Under the pieces are notes generated by a model that saw nothing but the letters and a program-made list of their open reading frames with translations, made no database searches and had not been told where the DNA came from. This document shows positions 34,143 through 45,180 of a stretch of 64,000 bases of DNA, piece after piece. Numbering within the stretch: position 1 is the first letter of the stretch; the number at the start of each line of letters is the position of its first letter. The translations under genes were made by a program, and so were the position numbers. Source of the stretch: Leptobrachium leishanense (taxonomy: Eukaryota; Chordata; Amphibia; Anura; Megophryidae); assembly GCA_009667805.1 (NCBI GenBank), contig CM019063.1:413764626-413828625 (forward strand). The letters run 5' to 3'.

Positions 34143-34780
34143 ACCTCTCGTGCAGGGATCACGTCCTTGGCATTCAGTATTGGCCACCCTTTCTGGGTGA
34201 TTGCAGACTGATTTGCATATGGAGCAGTTGTCCCTGTAATGGCACAATCGAGCTAAAACCTTGTGAGACCTGAGCGGGTCCTACCATAAAGCAGGCCACT
34301 AATGCTGTTGCTTGTTCTCAGGACCCTCACAAACCTCTCTGTTGCTCATCCTATAAATAATAATAAAAATGTCTGTTACAGAGGGAAAAAAAGCTATTTA
34401 AAAACAGAATTGCCAAAAAATCCTGAAAAATGCCTAAAAGATCCTAAAAAATAAATAAAGAGACTTTTTACTGTGGATTATAAGAATAAACAGTTCATTA
34501 GATATTGATTAAACCGGGAATATTTTTAACATTGAAAACTACAGTATGTGATTCTCCTGATTAAACCTGACGAATAAAACTACTGAACATCAGGCCATTT
34601 CCCTGACATTTCACTGCTGTTTGGTGTTCTTTGAATAAGTTAACCATTGCTTCTCTATGGGGATCATAGGCGTGCGCAGCCTATTGCATTAGGGTGTGCA
34701 ACCAAAAGCTCAAACACACACACACATATATATACATACATACATACATACATATAACGACACACACACACCATTACTAT

Positions 34781-35477
34781 CAGGGTTATTCAAAGAGATT
34801 CGAAAAGTCACCGCACGTTCGGTGACTTTTCGTTCTCTTCAATTCGGTTCATTTTGCCGATCCCATTTCGGTGACCCAGGGAAAAGCTGGCGCAAACCTG
34901 AGGAAAACTAACCGCAAAACCCACCGAATGCACGCCGAAAACCCCCAAAAACATCTGGATTAACCTGCTGAAAACCGGAGCCGAACACAGCCGAAGCAGC
35001 CGAGACCGCAGACGAGGGAGGTGAATAAATTAGCAAAACCGTTTGTATGAATCTGTGAAAATGAAACGCTGTTTGCAAAGAAAAAAAAATTCAGAAAAAT
35101 GCTTAAAGAGACTTTTTGCTGCAGAATTTTATAATGAACGATTAGATATTGAATTAAAACGGGAATATTTTTTACATTGAAGCCTATGGGATTCTCCTGA
35201 ATAAATCTGCCGCATGAAACCACGGAATGGCAGGGCATTAGGGGAACCTTTCACTGCTGGTTTGTGTTCTCTGAATAGCCGAAGCAGTGCTTTTTCATGG
35301 GGATTTCACTGCCCTCGAACAGGCACCGAACAGGCACCGTATGTGCAGGCAATTCGCCAGGATTTGGCGAATTGCCTGCTCTCTGGATAGCCGAATGGCC
35401 AGGAAAGGTAACTGAACGCTGATTTTCAGCGTTCGGTTACCTTTCTCAAGCAATTAAGATCTCTTTGGATAACCCTG
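34781..35477. mobile_element. Family A MITE copy 5, complete reference copy (697 bp)
   Basis: The uninterrupted copy has ends CAGGGTTATTCAAAGAG and CTCTTTGGATAACCCTG, 16 of 17 positions inverted, flanked by TAT on both sides. Just inside the left end is a palindrome around GAAAAGTCACCGCACGTTCG; near the right end GGCAATTCGCC-type inverted words recur. The core is AT-rich and shared by all copies. No ORF of note. Confidence 0.85.
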
Positions 35478-35480
35478 TAT

Positions 35481-36040
35481 GTGTATGTTTCAGGGGTTAA
35501 GCAACCTTCGATACCCAGACATTTTGAAACTACATTTCCAATGAGTCTCAACTATCTTAATTAGGGGCCGAGCAACATATGAGATATAGTACCAAATGAG
35601 CTAGAGGACCAATGACCCTGGTATACATCATGTCACCTCAAAATGCTAGATCAAAAAATTTAAATTTGGATTTCGATCACATACAGCGTGTAAACTTATT
35701 CTACCACATTTTTTCATCCAAAAGATTGTTAGTTAGATATTCTACGGGCCATATTACATTCCTAACGTTAATGTTAGTGTCCATCTGAGTGAGCGTTAAC
35801 GTTAGCTCTGGTGGTCCTACCGCGGGTGTACCATATTAAAATCCAAACGCTAATCTGTTAGAAAACCCTTTACCATTTAGAATCTTGCTCTTTTCAGCTC
35901 CCTATACTTAACATAGGGAGTGGAAAGTGTTAATCAGCATTAGCATTACAATCTACTAGCGCTGATTACCGTTCGGTTGCGGTTACTGAACATTTACTCA
36001 CAACCAGGACCTGGTGATAACGGATTCCACTTCTGCAGAA
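35481..36040. other. Unassigned stretch inside the hAT element
   Basis: No coding region or element edge recognised. Confidence 0.4.
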
Positions 36041-36302
36041 TCAGTCAACACCAGCTGAACCCCCCCCTCCCCAAATCTGATACTCACCTCTCATCCTGCA
36101 GAAAGAACGACTGCTCCATTCGCCTCCTCTCGCCGCCAGGAGCAGAGGGAGACTGGGAGAAAAAGTCCCTCAGTCTCACTCTGGGAATCACAATGTCGAC
36201 CTGCCGGATCTCACAAGGACTTCAACGACGTGCCGAGTACATCCTCTACACACAAACATGAAATCAGAGGATGCGCTCAGCACGTCGTCAGCAGCAAAGT
36301 GG
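36041..36302. mobile_element. Probable relic of a TTAA (P-type) element
   Basis: The right end reads CAGCAGCAAAGTGG followed by TTAA (36303-36306), and an inner palindrome (GACGTGC...GCACGTC with GAGGATG) resembles the subterminal part of family P1. The left end is not found, so the extent is approximate. Confidence 0.4.
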
Positions 36303-36639
36303 TTAAATGTTAAAAAGGGAGTGAAATTTGAGTAAAGTGGCCCATATAAGCTCTTGCTGACTTGCATCAATACAGTCTCCTACCTGTACCTCACGACGCT
36401 GCCAAGATGCTCACTGTAATTCTTTTTGTGGAGTGCAGGCAGCAGATATTGTGGCGATTTCTGTACACAATACAATCCTTTATGGTGCAAGACAAGGGGG
36501 CAACACCGGACTGCGACAAGGAAACAGGTGCAGAATTTTACGCAAAGCAGCCTATTTAAAGACAGATACATGCATTTATACACACAGCCATACGTTCACA
36601 TACATAACTATATATCCTGCTTCCTACACCCTGGGGGTA

Positions 36640-37720
36640 TGTAGCAATAAAGCCCACATTAATGTGCAGTGTGTATGAGCATATCCCAGAATCCACAACA
36701 ATAAAACTCACAGTAATGTGCAGTGTGTGTGAGCGTATCACAGAGCTCCACAGTAATAAAACACACAGTAATGTGCAGTGTGAATGAGCATATCAGAGAT
36801 TCGCAGCAATAAAACCTTCAGTAATATACAGAGTGTATGAGCGTATCAGAGCTCCACAGCAATAAAACTCAGCAATGTGCAGTGTGTATGAGCGTATCAC
36901 AGAATCCACAGCAATAAAACCAAGCAATGTGCGGTGTGAATGAGCGTATCAGAGAATCCACAGCAATAAAACTCAGCAGTATGCAGTGTATGTGTATCAC
37001 AGAATCCACAGCCATAAAACTCAGCAGTATGCAGTGTATGTGTATCACAGAATCCACAGCCATAAAACTCAGCAGTATGCAGTGTGTATCACAGAATCTC
37101 ACAGCCATAAAACTCAGCAGTATACAGTGTGAATGAGCATATCACAGAATCCACAGCAATAAAACCAAGCAATGTGCTGTGTGAATGAGCGTATCAGAGA
37201 ATCCACAGCAATAAAACTCAGCAGTATGCAGTGTATGTGTATCACAGAATCCACAGCCATAAAACTCAGCATTATGCAGGGTGTATCAGTGTATCACAGA
37301 ATCCACAGCCATAAAACTCAGCAGTATGTGTATCACAGAATCAACAGCCATAAAACTCAGCATTATGCAGGGTGTATCAGTGTATCACAGAATCCACAGC
37401 CATAAAACTCAGCAGTATGTGTATCACAGAATCCACAGCCATAAAACTCAGCATTATGCAGGGTGTATCAGTGTATCACAGAATCCACAGCCATAAAACT
37501 CAGCAGTATGTGTATCACAGAATCCACAGCCATAAAACTCAGCATTATGCAGGGTGTATCAGTATATCACAGAATCCACAGCCATAAAACTCAGCAGTAT
37601 GTGTATCACAGAATCCACAGCCATAAAACTCAGCAGTATGTGTATCACAGAATCCACAGCCATAAAACTCAGCAGTATGCAGGGTGTATCAGTGTATCAC
37701 AGAATCCACAGCCATAAAGC
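36640..37720 (+). repeat. Minisatellite with about 45-bp units and a 91-bp higher-order period
   Basis: Units of about 45 bp built on CACAGAATCCACAGCCATAA and AACTCAGCAGTATG fill more than 1 kb. From about 37240 to 37600 the units alternate between a short form and a form carrying GCATTATGCAGGGTGTATCA, giving a strict 91-bp repeat. The left part (36640-37130) is more diverged. Short peptide frames through it are repeats, not genes. Confidence 0.92.
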
Positions 37721-37854
37721 TCTGTGTTTAAAAATATTTTGAATACACTATTAAAAAATATTTTTGATATATAAAAATTGCCCCCTCTCCTGCTCACCTT
37801 TGTTTGTTTTTTCTGCTTGCAGGGAGGGGGTTGAATATGTATCATTGGTGGTCC

Positions 37855-38320
37855 AGTGGCACAGAGGGGGGGGGGTCGAGGAGGGGGAACCCGGCTGGCC
37901 GCATCTGATGGATAGCCGCCGGGACCCCTCATTTCCGCGGGCCTGGCGGCAGCTTCCGCTTCCCTGGTGGTCCCTGTGGTTCGTGGGGTGCTGCAATGCG
38001 ATACAGACCGCACAGCACATCCCTCACTGACCCGAGCGGCCGGCGATCGCTGATGACCTGTCACCTGACCGCCGGCGCTTACTGACTGTGTCAGAGCGCC
38101 GGCGGTCAGGTGACAGGTCATCAGCGATCGCCGGCCGCTCGGGTCAGTGTGGGATGTGCTGTGCGGTCTGTGCGCCATGCACAGATCGCAGTGCAGCACC
38201 CCACGAACCACAGGGACCACCAGGGAAGCGGAGGCTGCCGCCAGGTCCGCGGAGTTGAGGGTTCCCGGCGGCTATCCATCGGATTCGGCCAGCCGGGACC
38301 CAGAATGTGTCGCGGGCCGG
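37855..38320. repeat. Large GC-rich palindrome
   Basis: 37890-38085 and 38095-38305 are inverted copies (for example GAGCGGCCGGCGATCGCTGA and TCAGCGATCGCCGGCCGCTC), folding around a centre near 38090. A short asymmetric segment (GCCATGCACAGATC) is present in one arm only. It may itself be a foldback element. Confidence 0.82.
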
Positions 38321-38796
38321 CATTAGGGTGTGCCTAGGCACACCCGGCACACCCCGTGCGCACGCCTATGATGGGGATACAGGTACTGCAGGCAATTTGG
38401 CAAAATTTGAAGAACTGCCTGCTTTCTGAATAGCCAAATGCCCAGGAAATGGCACTATACAGGGCAAATCACTGTTCGGTGCCATTTAGGGCCAGGTCGG
38501 CTATTTGAGAATAGAAATAAAATTTCTGCGCAGTTTGTATTTAGGTCTAATTTTTCTCTTACTCGTTTAAGGAAGCCACACATATTATATACTGTATTTC
38601 TTGCCATTAAATGGAATTCCTAAAGATACCATTATTTTCATCATAGCTTATAATTTACTATAAAAACATTTATGAAATATGATGAAAAAATGTAAAAAAC
38701 ACACTTTTTCGAACTTTGACCCCAAAATCTACAACCGCCAACAAAGGCCCCAGTTAAATAGTTTCTAAATTTTGTCCTGAGTTTTTTGCTTTTTAA

Positions 38797-39523
38797 CCCC
38801 TTCACTGGTGAGCCATTTCCCCTGTGTGCTGAGCTCATTTTGACTGTTTTATGCTCATCATGTTTAAACGTGATTTGAAGTCCCAGTTTATTATACCCCA
38901 GATATATTTATATATATATATTTTAAATTATTATTTTTACAACAAAACTGGTCATAATCTGGCCTTTCCAATGATACCAAACATGAGCCTCAGACTGCCA
39001 CGGATCAGGAGATACGGGGCTCCCCTCTATCTCCACTTGGCAGCTAGGGGTTAACTGGCCAACTGACATCATTGCACATATGGCGACAACATCAGTGGAT
39101 TGGGGGTGATAGGCTTGGCTGGCATCCAAGATGTCAGCCACCTCCAGGAGTGGATCGTGATCCGGCACCTAAGGCGTCTAAGAGAGGCACTGACTCTGCC
39201 TTTGTCAGCGGTGCCTCTTTTTTTTTATTTGGAGCCATTCGGGAGGGAGAGGGGTCCAAAGGACCCTGCCTCCCCCTTCAGGTGCCATGGGGGCGCCTGG
39301 AGCTGACATTATCGTGCCCGGCGATGACTACAGTGAGACGGCCGGGGCCCATAAAACCGTCGGACCCGCTTCAAGGAAGCCAGACCTACGAGGGACACTG
39401 GTCAGAGAGGTGAGTATAAGAAGGGAGGGGGGTTATGAAAGAACCTTGACGTACATAGTACGTCCTTGGCCTTTAAGGGAATTTTCCCATGAAGTACTAT
39501 GCACGTCAGTGGTCCTTATGGGG
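38797..39523. mobile_element. piggyBac-like element, family P3
   Basis: TTAA flanks both ends (38793-38796 and 39524-39527) with inverted ends CCCCTTCACTGG and CCTTATGGGG (the outer CCCC/GGGG conserved). Inside, segments such as CCAATGATACCAAAC and GATGTCAGCC recall family P1 in reverse order. No transposase. Confidence 0.7.
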
Positions 39524-39527
39524 TTAA

Positions 39528-40618
39528 ATAGCCCTTATTCCACTCACAAGATTGCTGATGGTTAAGAGTATTTTAACCTTTTTTGTGTTCTTCCGTGGGA
39601 TAACACTGATAGAACTTAACAGACAAGGAAATGAAAAAGGGAAGTGCAGACGCTGAAACAAATTGTAGTGTGATCCTTTGGGTGTAGTAAAATATAATAG
39701 GATAGGAGGTTTGTAATGGCTGACATTTTTGCTAAACTCTGTGTTAAAAAGAAATTGTAACGGGGGAGTTATAGGATACCACATACTGCCAAAATATTTA
39801 TGTATATTGAAAAGGAGAATGGCAGAACCTTGGATGAGAATTTGTTCCTGGTGGGGTTGGCTAATAAAAACAGTCAAATTTATTACCTTATGACTGCTAA
39901 TGCTGCCCCAGATGTTTAACCGCAAAGCACACAGGTTAACCAACCGAGGAACTTGAGTAGAGATAAACATTAATAAACTATGACCTATAAAACGTGTCTT
40001 TCTCCAAAGAAAGCACACTGCTAAACCCAAGAACAAACATGAGTTCCCCTTAGATTGCCCATTCCTCTTAAAATATACTGGAATGTGCTATAAGAAAGAC
40101 AGCATTATTTCACAGCAGACTGTTTCTCTCTGGAAAAGTCACCATCCACTTACATTCTTTTTGAGTTGAACTATACAATTTTGTATATTACATTTCTAGG
40201 CTACTCTGAGAGTTATTATTGTCGTGAATGTACAGTATGTGTGATATACTGTACAACTGAATATAAACAGATAATAAAATTAGGTTGGCTGGGCATAAGA
40301 GCATTTGATAATAATGTAGACCCTAGCAATAAATTGAGTCATTATCTAGAAAATAGCATAAACATTCTTAATTGTGATCAAAACAAAGAGCTTCCTGCTC
40401 AGGTTTAACAAAGTGTATATGCAGTTTAACACTACTATCAAGTTTATGTTCAACTTTGGGAGTTGGCAAGTCAGCTTTGCTAGATTTCAATTGACTAGAA
40501 GTTGCCTTTAATAGGAGTCTACTTTTTATCAATGGCCTTAACTCTTTCAGCACTTTTTAAAAAAAAATAAAAAAAATATTATAACATTTATTTGAAAGCT
40601 GAGACGTGTAGCTGACAC
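39528..40618. other. Unassigned stretch, one unrecognised 170-codon frame on the minus strand
   Basis: The minus frame 40036-39524 is the only sizeable open frame. It is hydrophobic and aromatic-rich, has no motif I recognise and overlaps the TTAA end of the P3 element. I do not call it a gene. Confidence 0.35.
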
Positions 40619-40620
40619 TA

Positions 40621-40904
40621 GGGCTAGGGTCAGATGAGCGTCTTTGGAGAGTGGAAGGAACGTCCGTGAGAGTGGACATTCCTTACACTCGACGCCTCCT
40701 ATGGAGGATCGCGCTTTGCAGCCCCGTCAACGCCCGTCTTAGCGTATCGACGTGGAGGCTTCGATAACGGACGCTTGTTGCGCGTGCATTTCGTGCGCGC
40801 ACACAAGCGTGTGACCGGCCCCATTGCAGCGTCACAACGCTGCGATGGACGCCGGTAAGCACGGCAGTACGGGCACACATCGTGCGCTCGGCTGACGCCA
40901 GCCT
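40621..40904. mobile_element. TA-flanked MITE, family B copy 3
   Basis: Ends GGGCTAGGGTCAGATGAGCG and GCTGACGCCAGCCT are imperfect inverted copies flanked by TA. The body is strongly CpG-rich (many CGT/ACG words). Confidence 0.7.
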
Positions 40905-41395
40905 TAGATGTAGGGTAAAACAGCATTGTTGTGTATTGTTGCAATTCTCTAATAGTTATAAGATTAAAGTGATGTATGTTTGCTCATTCTTATTTATTAT
41001 TTTTAATTTTTCAAGTATTATTTTTTCCTTACAGGTTACTACCTATGACATGCATAGCTATGGAGTTTATAAATAATTTAAAGCATAACCAAAGTACACC
41101 TTCGTACGTGTTTTCATATTATTTGCATCAAAAGGCTAATACAAACTATAAAAGAGTTTTTGCAAATGAATTTTAAAAAGTCTATCTAAACTAATACAGA
41201 TTCAGAAACCTGGGTTAGAAAGTAATCACAACAGAATGCTCTGGCTGCATTAATGTAACCATATTTGCAAGAATTTATATCTACAAAAGGCATTTTTCTT
41301 TTTTTGTAGCCTGTAGTAATAACTAATAAAAATATTTTACCTTGATGTGAATGCCTGATGAACCCATTGTGGATTTTATAAATTATAAGAGTTTA

Positions 41396-42345
41396 CAAAT
41401 ACACATTTTTATAAAGTGCTAACAAGTTCCATAGTGCTGTACAATGGGAATAACAAACATACATACAGGTTCAACACACAGAACAGTAGAAGAGAGGATG
41501 AGCCTGACACAGGCATTCATATCATAACAGACTGCAGAGGGAGAATCTGGGATCTTTTAAGGCCAGACAGAAGGAGGTTACAGTAGTCAAGGCAGGAGAT
41601 AATAAAAGCTTGGATGAGTATTTTAGCAGAGTCCTGATTAAGACCGGGACGGACGCGTGCAATGTTTTTTAGGTGGAAGCAGCAGGATTTGGTCAGCGAC
41701 CAAATGTGAAGGAGAGATCAGAGTCTAGGAGGAGGACACTGAGGCAACGAGCCTGAGAGGTAGAAGTAAAAGTGGCACCATTCCGCAGAACGGAAATGGG
41801 TGCAGGAATGTTTGTTTTAGAGGGAGGGTAGATGACAAGTTCAGATTTAGAGAAGTTAAGCTTTAGGAAATGGGAAGTCATCCAGTCGGAAACAGCCGAC
41901 AGGCAGACAGTAGCACGGTCCAGCACGAGAGGAGAGAGATCGGGAGAGGAAAGGTAGAGTTGGATGTCATCAGCATAGAAATTATATTCAAATCCATAGG
42001 AAGAGATGAGGTTGCCAAGAGAGGCGGTATAGATCGAGAACAGTAGGGGACCCAGAACAGAGCCTTGAGGTACCCCAACTGAGAGAGGAGTTGGGGCGGG
42101 GGCACCAGCCAAGGAGACACTGAAGGAGTGAAGAGAGAGGTAGGAAGAGAACCAGGAGAGAGCGGATTCACTGAGGTCAAGATGAAGCAGTGTGCGGAGC
42201 ATGTGAGGGTGGTCAACAGTGTCAAATGTAGAAGAATAAGGAGGGAAAAGTAACCTTTGGTTTTATCAGGAACTAGATCATTAGTCACCTTGGTCAGAGG
42301 TACAATGCCCTCAATGCTAGTGCTCCCATAAGGTTTTAGCCAGAA
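41396..42345 (-). pseudogene. L2-clade LINE fragment with reverse-transcriptase motifs
   Basis: On the minus strand a 169-codon frame (42202-41693) includes [10 protein letters not shown] and Tyr-Ala-Asp-Asp-Ile-Gln-Leu, the palm motifs of L2/CR1-type reverse transcriptase. The upstream palm part lies in another frame (42351-41878), so there is a frameshift. The minus-strand 3' end at about 41400 has the L2-type end (GCACTATGGAACTTGTTAGC). The endonuclease is absent, so it is a 5'-truncated relic. Confidence 0.85.
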
Positions 42346-42900
42346 AACCAACTAAAACAAATGATAGTTGTTAGCCCCTACACTACTGTGATCATTTTAA
42401 CTAGACCATCCAAAACACAATCTAGACCTATATTGGAAATTGCAAATGAATGCTGTTTATTTGAAATGATTTGCCTTTGCAAACCGGCTCCAGAATATGT
42501 TCTTAAGTTACAGTACATTGGACATATCCATGTACTGCAGCTCACTGAACTGCTGAGACTTCTAAGAATCTTTTCAGAGACTTGTGGCAGTGTCACCTGC
42601 TACGCCAGGACTGAACTGCAGAGGGAGCCCTCTGCCTGCTATAGGGATACTCTTTTAAAAATAGAGTTCCCTTTTTTAACCCTTAAATAATTGGGAAGAT
42701 ACTTTTAACAGCCTCTGCTCAATTATTTTTTTTAATATTTTTTTCTATCATTTTAGGTTTTTTCCTCACCTTTTGTCGGGCACCGCACAATGCTCCTCTT
42801 CAGCTCAGTGACTCCAGAAATGGGAAGTCCCTGTAGCTATCTATGCAATTTGTGCGGATACGTAGCTTGTGAAGAGTAGGAACCATAAATTGGCTATTGA
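42346..42900. other. Unassigned stretch
   Basis: No coding or repeat feature recognised. Confidence 0.4.
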
Positions 42901-42939
42901 AATTGCGCACTTTACTTACAGTGTGCCAGAAGCTGTGCG

Positions 42940-44155
42940 GCATGTTGAGGTGTTGTTGGGCATATTGTAACCAGGGCATATTGTAACCAGGGCCTTTTTG
43001 TGGTATTAGTGCAAAAAACGCTTCTTTCTGACAACTCCACCATGCAGCTCATATTTGTTCAAGTATCAGCATATTGTGCTACTTGAAACAACCACACTTT
43101 TTCCAAAGCAGCCTGTATTTCTCTTGAGGTTGCCTGTGGGTTTTTCTTTGTATCCCGAACCATTTTTCTGGCAGTTGTGGCTGCAATATTTCTTGGTCTA
43201 CCTGACCTTGTGTCTAGTATCAAAAGATCCCCAAATGTTCCACATCTTAACCCTTTCACTACCGGATCGAGCTATCTTGGGCGTCAAAGGCACATCCAGT
43301 GCACGATATCAAGATATCTTGATCTGCAGCCCAAAAGCAAATTAAATTTGCTTTTGGGCTGCAAAAGGTGCCCCCAAAGTTTTAGCGCTGTGGGCATATG
43401 CCCAAAGAACTAAAGCTGTGTAAAATCGGCTAACTGAAAGCCTTGACATCGGACATTCAGGAGCCAATGCAGTGAACTCAAGCTGCAAATGTAATGGCTG
43501 TAGCTCAATTTGGCAGTAGATGGCGCCATCTACTGGCCAAATAGGTTATTGCTGTAAGAAATACACTGGGAATATGCCCAAATATTTCTTACTGTAGAAT
43601 TAATTAAAATTTATTTTTCAAAAAAAACACTGGTTCCTGACAATGTTTTTTTGAAAAGTCACTTAGTAGTGTGGGGGTTAATAAGTGATTAATATTACCG
43701 ACTAGCATTTTCAAGGCTTTGGGTATCTAATTATATCCTTTTCCATCTTTATAAAGTTCCATTACCTTATTACGCAGGTCTTCTGCTCAGTGCGCACGTG
43801 ATAGCTAACAAACTAGTTTTCTATTTATTCTTCAGACACTAATTGCAATTTAAAAAAAACACAGATGTGGGAAATTAACCTTTATTTGCCATTTTACCCT
43901 GAGTGTGTCTGTCTGCAACAAGGCCAAACATTCCAGTGTTTGTAAACGTTTGATTAGGGTCATTTGGGTGATTTCTCTTTTCATTAAGATTTAAAAAAGA
44001 GCCAAACATATGTGATAATAAATGGCTTCATATGATCACTATCATTAAACTAAAGACAGTTTTTTTTGCATGATCAGACATATTTCCAATATCAACGCCT
44101 CAATTTCACGATTTCTGCCAGGGTATGCAAACGTTTGAGCACAAGCAACTGTGTA
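42940..44155 (-). pseudogene. Tc1-type transposon relic, split by a TTAA MITE
   Basis: On the minus strand the outer end near 44150 (TGCTCAAACGTTTGCATACC) is a typical Tc1 inverted end. The transposase N-terminus follows at about 43790-43680 (Asn-Lys-Val-Met-Glu-Leu-Tyr-Lys-Asp-Gly-Lys). After the P4 insertion it continues at 43259-43059 with the Gly-Arg-Pro-Arg linker and the second helix-turn-helix (Arg-Lys-Met-Val-Arg-Asp-Thr-Lys-Lys-Asn-Pro). Traces run to about 42940. The catalytic domain and the other end are missing. It is an old, dead copy. Confidence 0.8.
43251..43676. mobile_element. piggyBac-like MITE, family P4, inside the Tc1 relic
   Basis: TTAA flanks the block (43247-43250 and 43677-43680). 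The ends read CCCTTTCACTACCGG on the left and TTAGTAGTGTGGGGG on the right, inverted with mismatches. A palindrome of TTTGCTTTTGGGCTGCAAAA type sits inside. Its insertion separates two parts of the Tc1 transposase frame. Confidence 0.75.
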
Positions 44156-45110
44156 ATATATGGGAGTGATAGTGTATATTGGTTTCCATAAAACAACTGT
44201 ATCTTGTCAGGGGTTTTATGAAAAGCCACTTGGTAGAGGTGTTAAGAAGCAAATCATAATGTAATTGAATACAAAACAATGAGAAGGAAAGAACACTTGC
44301 AATGGTTTACAGAAAGTCATTTCTATTTTTTTTCTCTTCCAAGGTGCTATATTTTTTGAGTCCTACATCTTGGTAAGGAAAAACACTAACAGGGTATTTT
44401 TAAAAGGAAATTGAATGTAGGAAAAGTTATTTCTGGACACCTAGCAGTGCAAGCCATTCCTGATGTAGCAAACATAAAAAGGTAAAACATAGCTTTTATT
44501 GTTGTTCCAAATATAAATTTTGGTATTGCTCAGTTTTATAAAGAACATTTGTGTAATTGTACATGTGCAGTTTTTGCAGCTGTTGATTTAGTTATAAAAT
44601 GAAATATATAAAATTTAGTATGTTATATTATGAACAATTTATAATATATCTTGCTGACTAAATCTATGAGAGTTAATTAAATGGAAACCATATTGAAAAA
44701 TGATAGAGGCCCCATGTCAATATTTCATATAATTTTAATCAGAAGTATGTACTTTTTCTACTCAAAGCAATTAACGGCACACTTTAAATCACACTCTGAT
44801 CGTCAAACAGCCAGTCACTGCATAAGTCGGCCATATCCCACTGCTGGTATACTTTAGAGTTTAGTCCATCACAAGGGTTGACTGTGTGACAATGAGAAAG
44901 CAGGGTAAAGTGATATTTAACCTCATTGTTGGGATAAAGTACATGCTCCACTAGTCTTTTAGGTTAAACTATTGGAAGAGCTATTGAAAGAATAAGACTT
45001 AAAAATTCCCATTAAAACAACTAATTGATTAATTGACAACTAATCGATATTTAGAATAGTTGTCAACTCTTTTCATTATCGATTAATCGGTTCGTCAATT
45101 AATAGCTCCA
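44156..45110. other. Unassigned AT-rich stretch
   Basis: ATCGATTAATCG-type palindromic words occur at 45020-45105; no gene seen. Confidence 0.4.
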
Positions 45111-45111
45111 G

Positions 45112-45180
45112 TTACAGGCATTAATACAGCGCTAGCCTATTCCGTAGCGCTTTACAATGGGGGAGCACAAACATGATTTA
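45112..45180 (-). mobile_element. L2 LINE 3' tail
   Basis: On the minus strand the phrase TTGTAAAGCGCTACGGAATA is the L2-type 3' end. Only the tail is recognisable. Confidence 0.6.

Larger units (their letters stand above)
32939..34348 (+). mobile_element. Element with 78-bp terminal direct repeats and an internal hammerhead-like motif
   Basis: The block at 32939-33016 (containing GCTGTTGCTTGTTCTC and CCCTCACAAACCTCTCTGTT) recurs with about 85-90% identity at 34273-34348. TCCTATGA (32931-32938) and TCCTATAA (34349-34356) flank the whole, at a site that is continuous in other A copies, so they are a target duplication. Between the repeats lie two MITEs (33020-33448 and 33466-34049) and a hammerhead-like motif. 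A Penelope-like or retrozyme derivative would have this design; no protein is encoded. Confidence 0.6.
34665..38370. mobile_element. Large hAT-like element (3.7 kb) with perfect 8-bp duplication
   Basis: Ends CATAGGCGTGCGCAGC and GTGCGCACGCCTATG are inverted, and ATGGGGAT occurs at 34657-34664 and 38371-38378. Eight bases of duplication and these ends fit hAT transposition. The inside is a mosaic: simple repeats, a complete family A MITE, unassigned sequence, a TTAA-element relic, a minisatellite and a large palindrome. No transposase fragment is visible. Confidence 0.82.
32543..38505. mobile_element. Family A MITE copy 4, expanded by two large insertions
   Basis: The left part (32543-32938, starting near GGGGTTATTCAGAGAG), a middle part (34349-34664) and a right part (38371-38505) align in order with the uninterrupted A copy at 34781-35477. 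The pieces are separated by the direct-repeat element (32939-34348) and the hAT element (34665-38370). The right TIR is eroded. Confidence 0.7.

Noticed and set aside
37240..37720. CRISPR-like array
   Set aside because: Units are contiguous without unique spacers, and the context is vertebrate. It is a minisatellite.
36927..37742. Series of 70-85 codon peptides in the minisatellite
   Set aside because: All are the same repeat unit read through; there is no gene context.
39524..40036. 170-codon frame on the minus strand as a host gene
   Set aside because: No recognisable domain, biased aromatic composition, and it overlaps the end of a TTAA element. Nothing supports exons or splicing.
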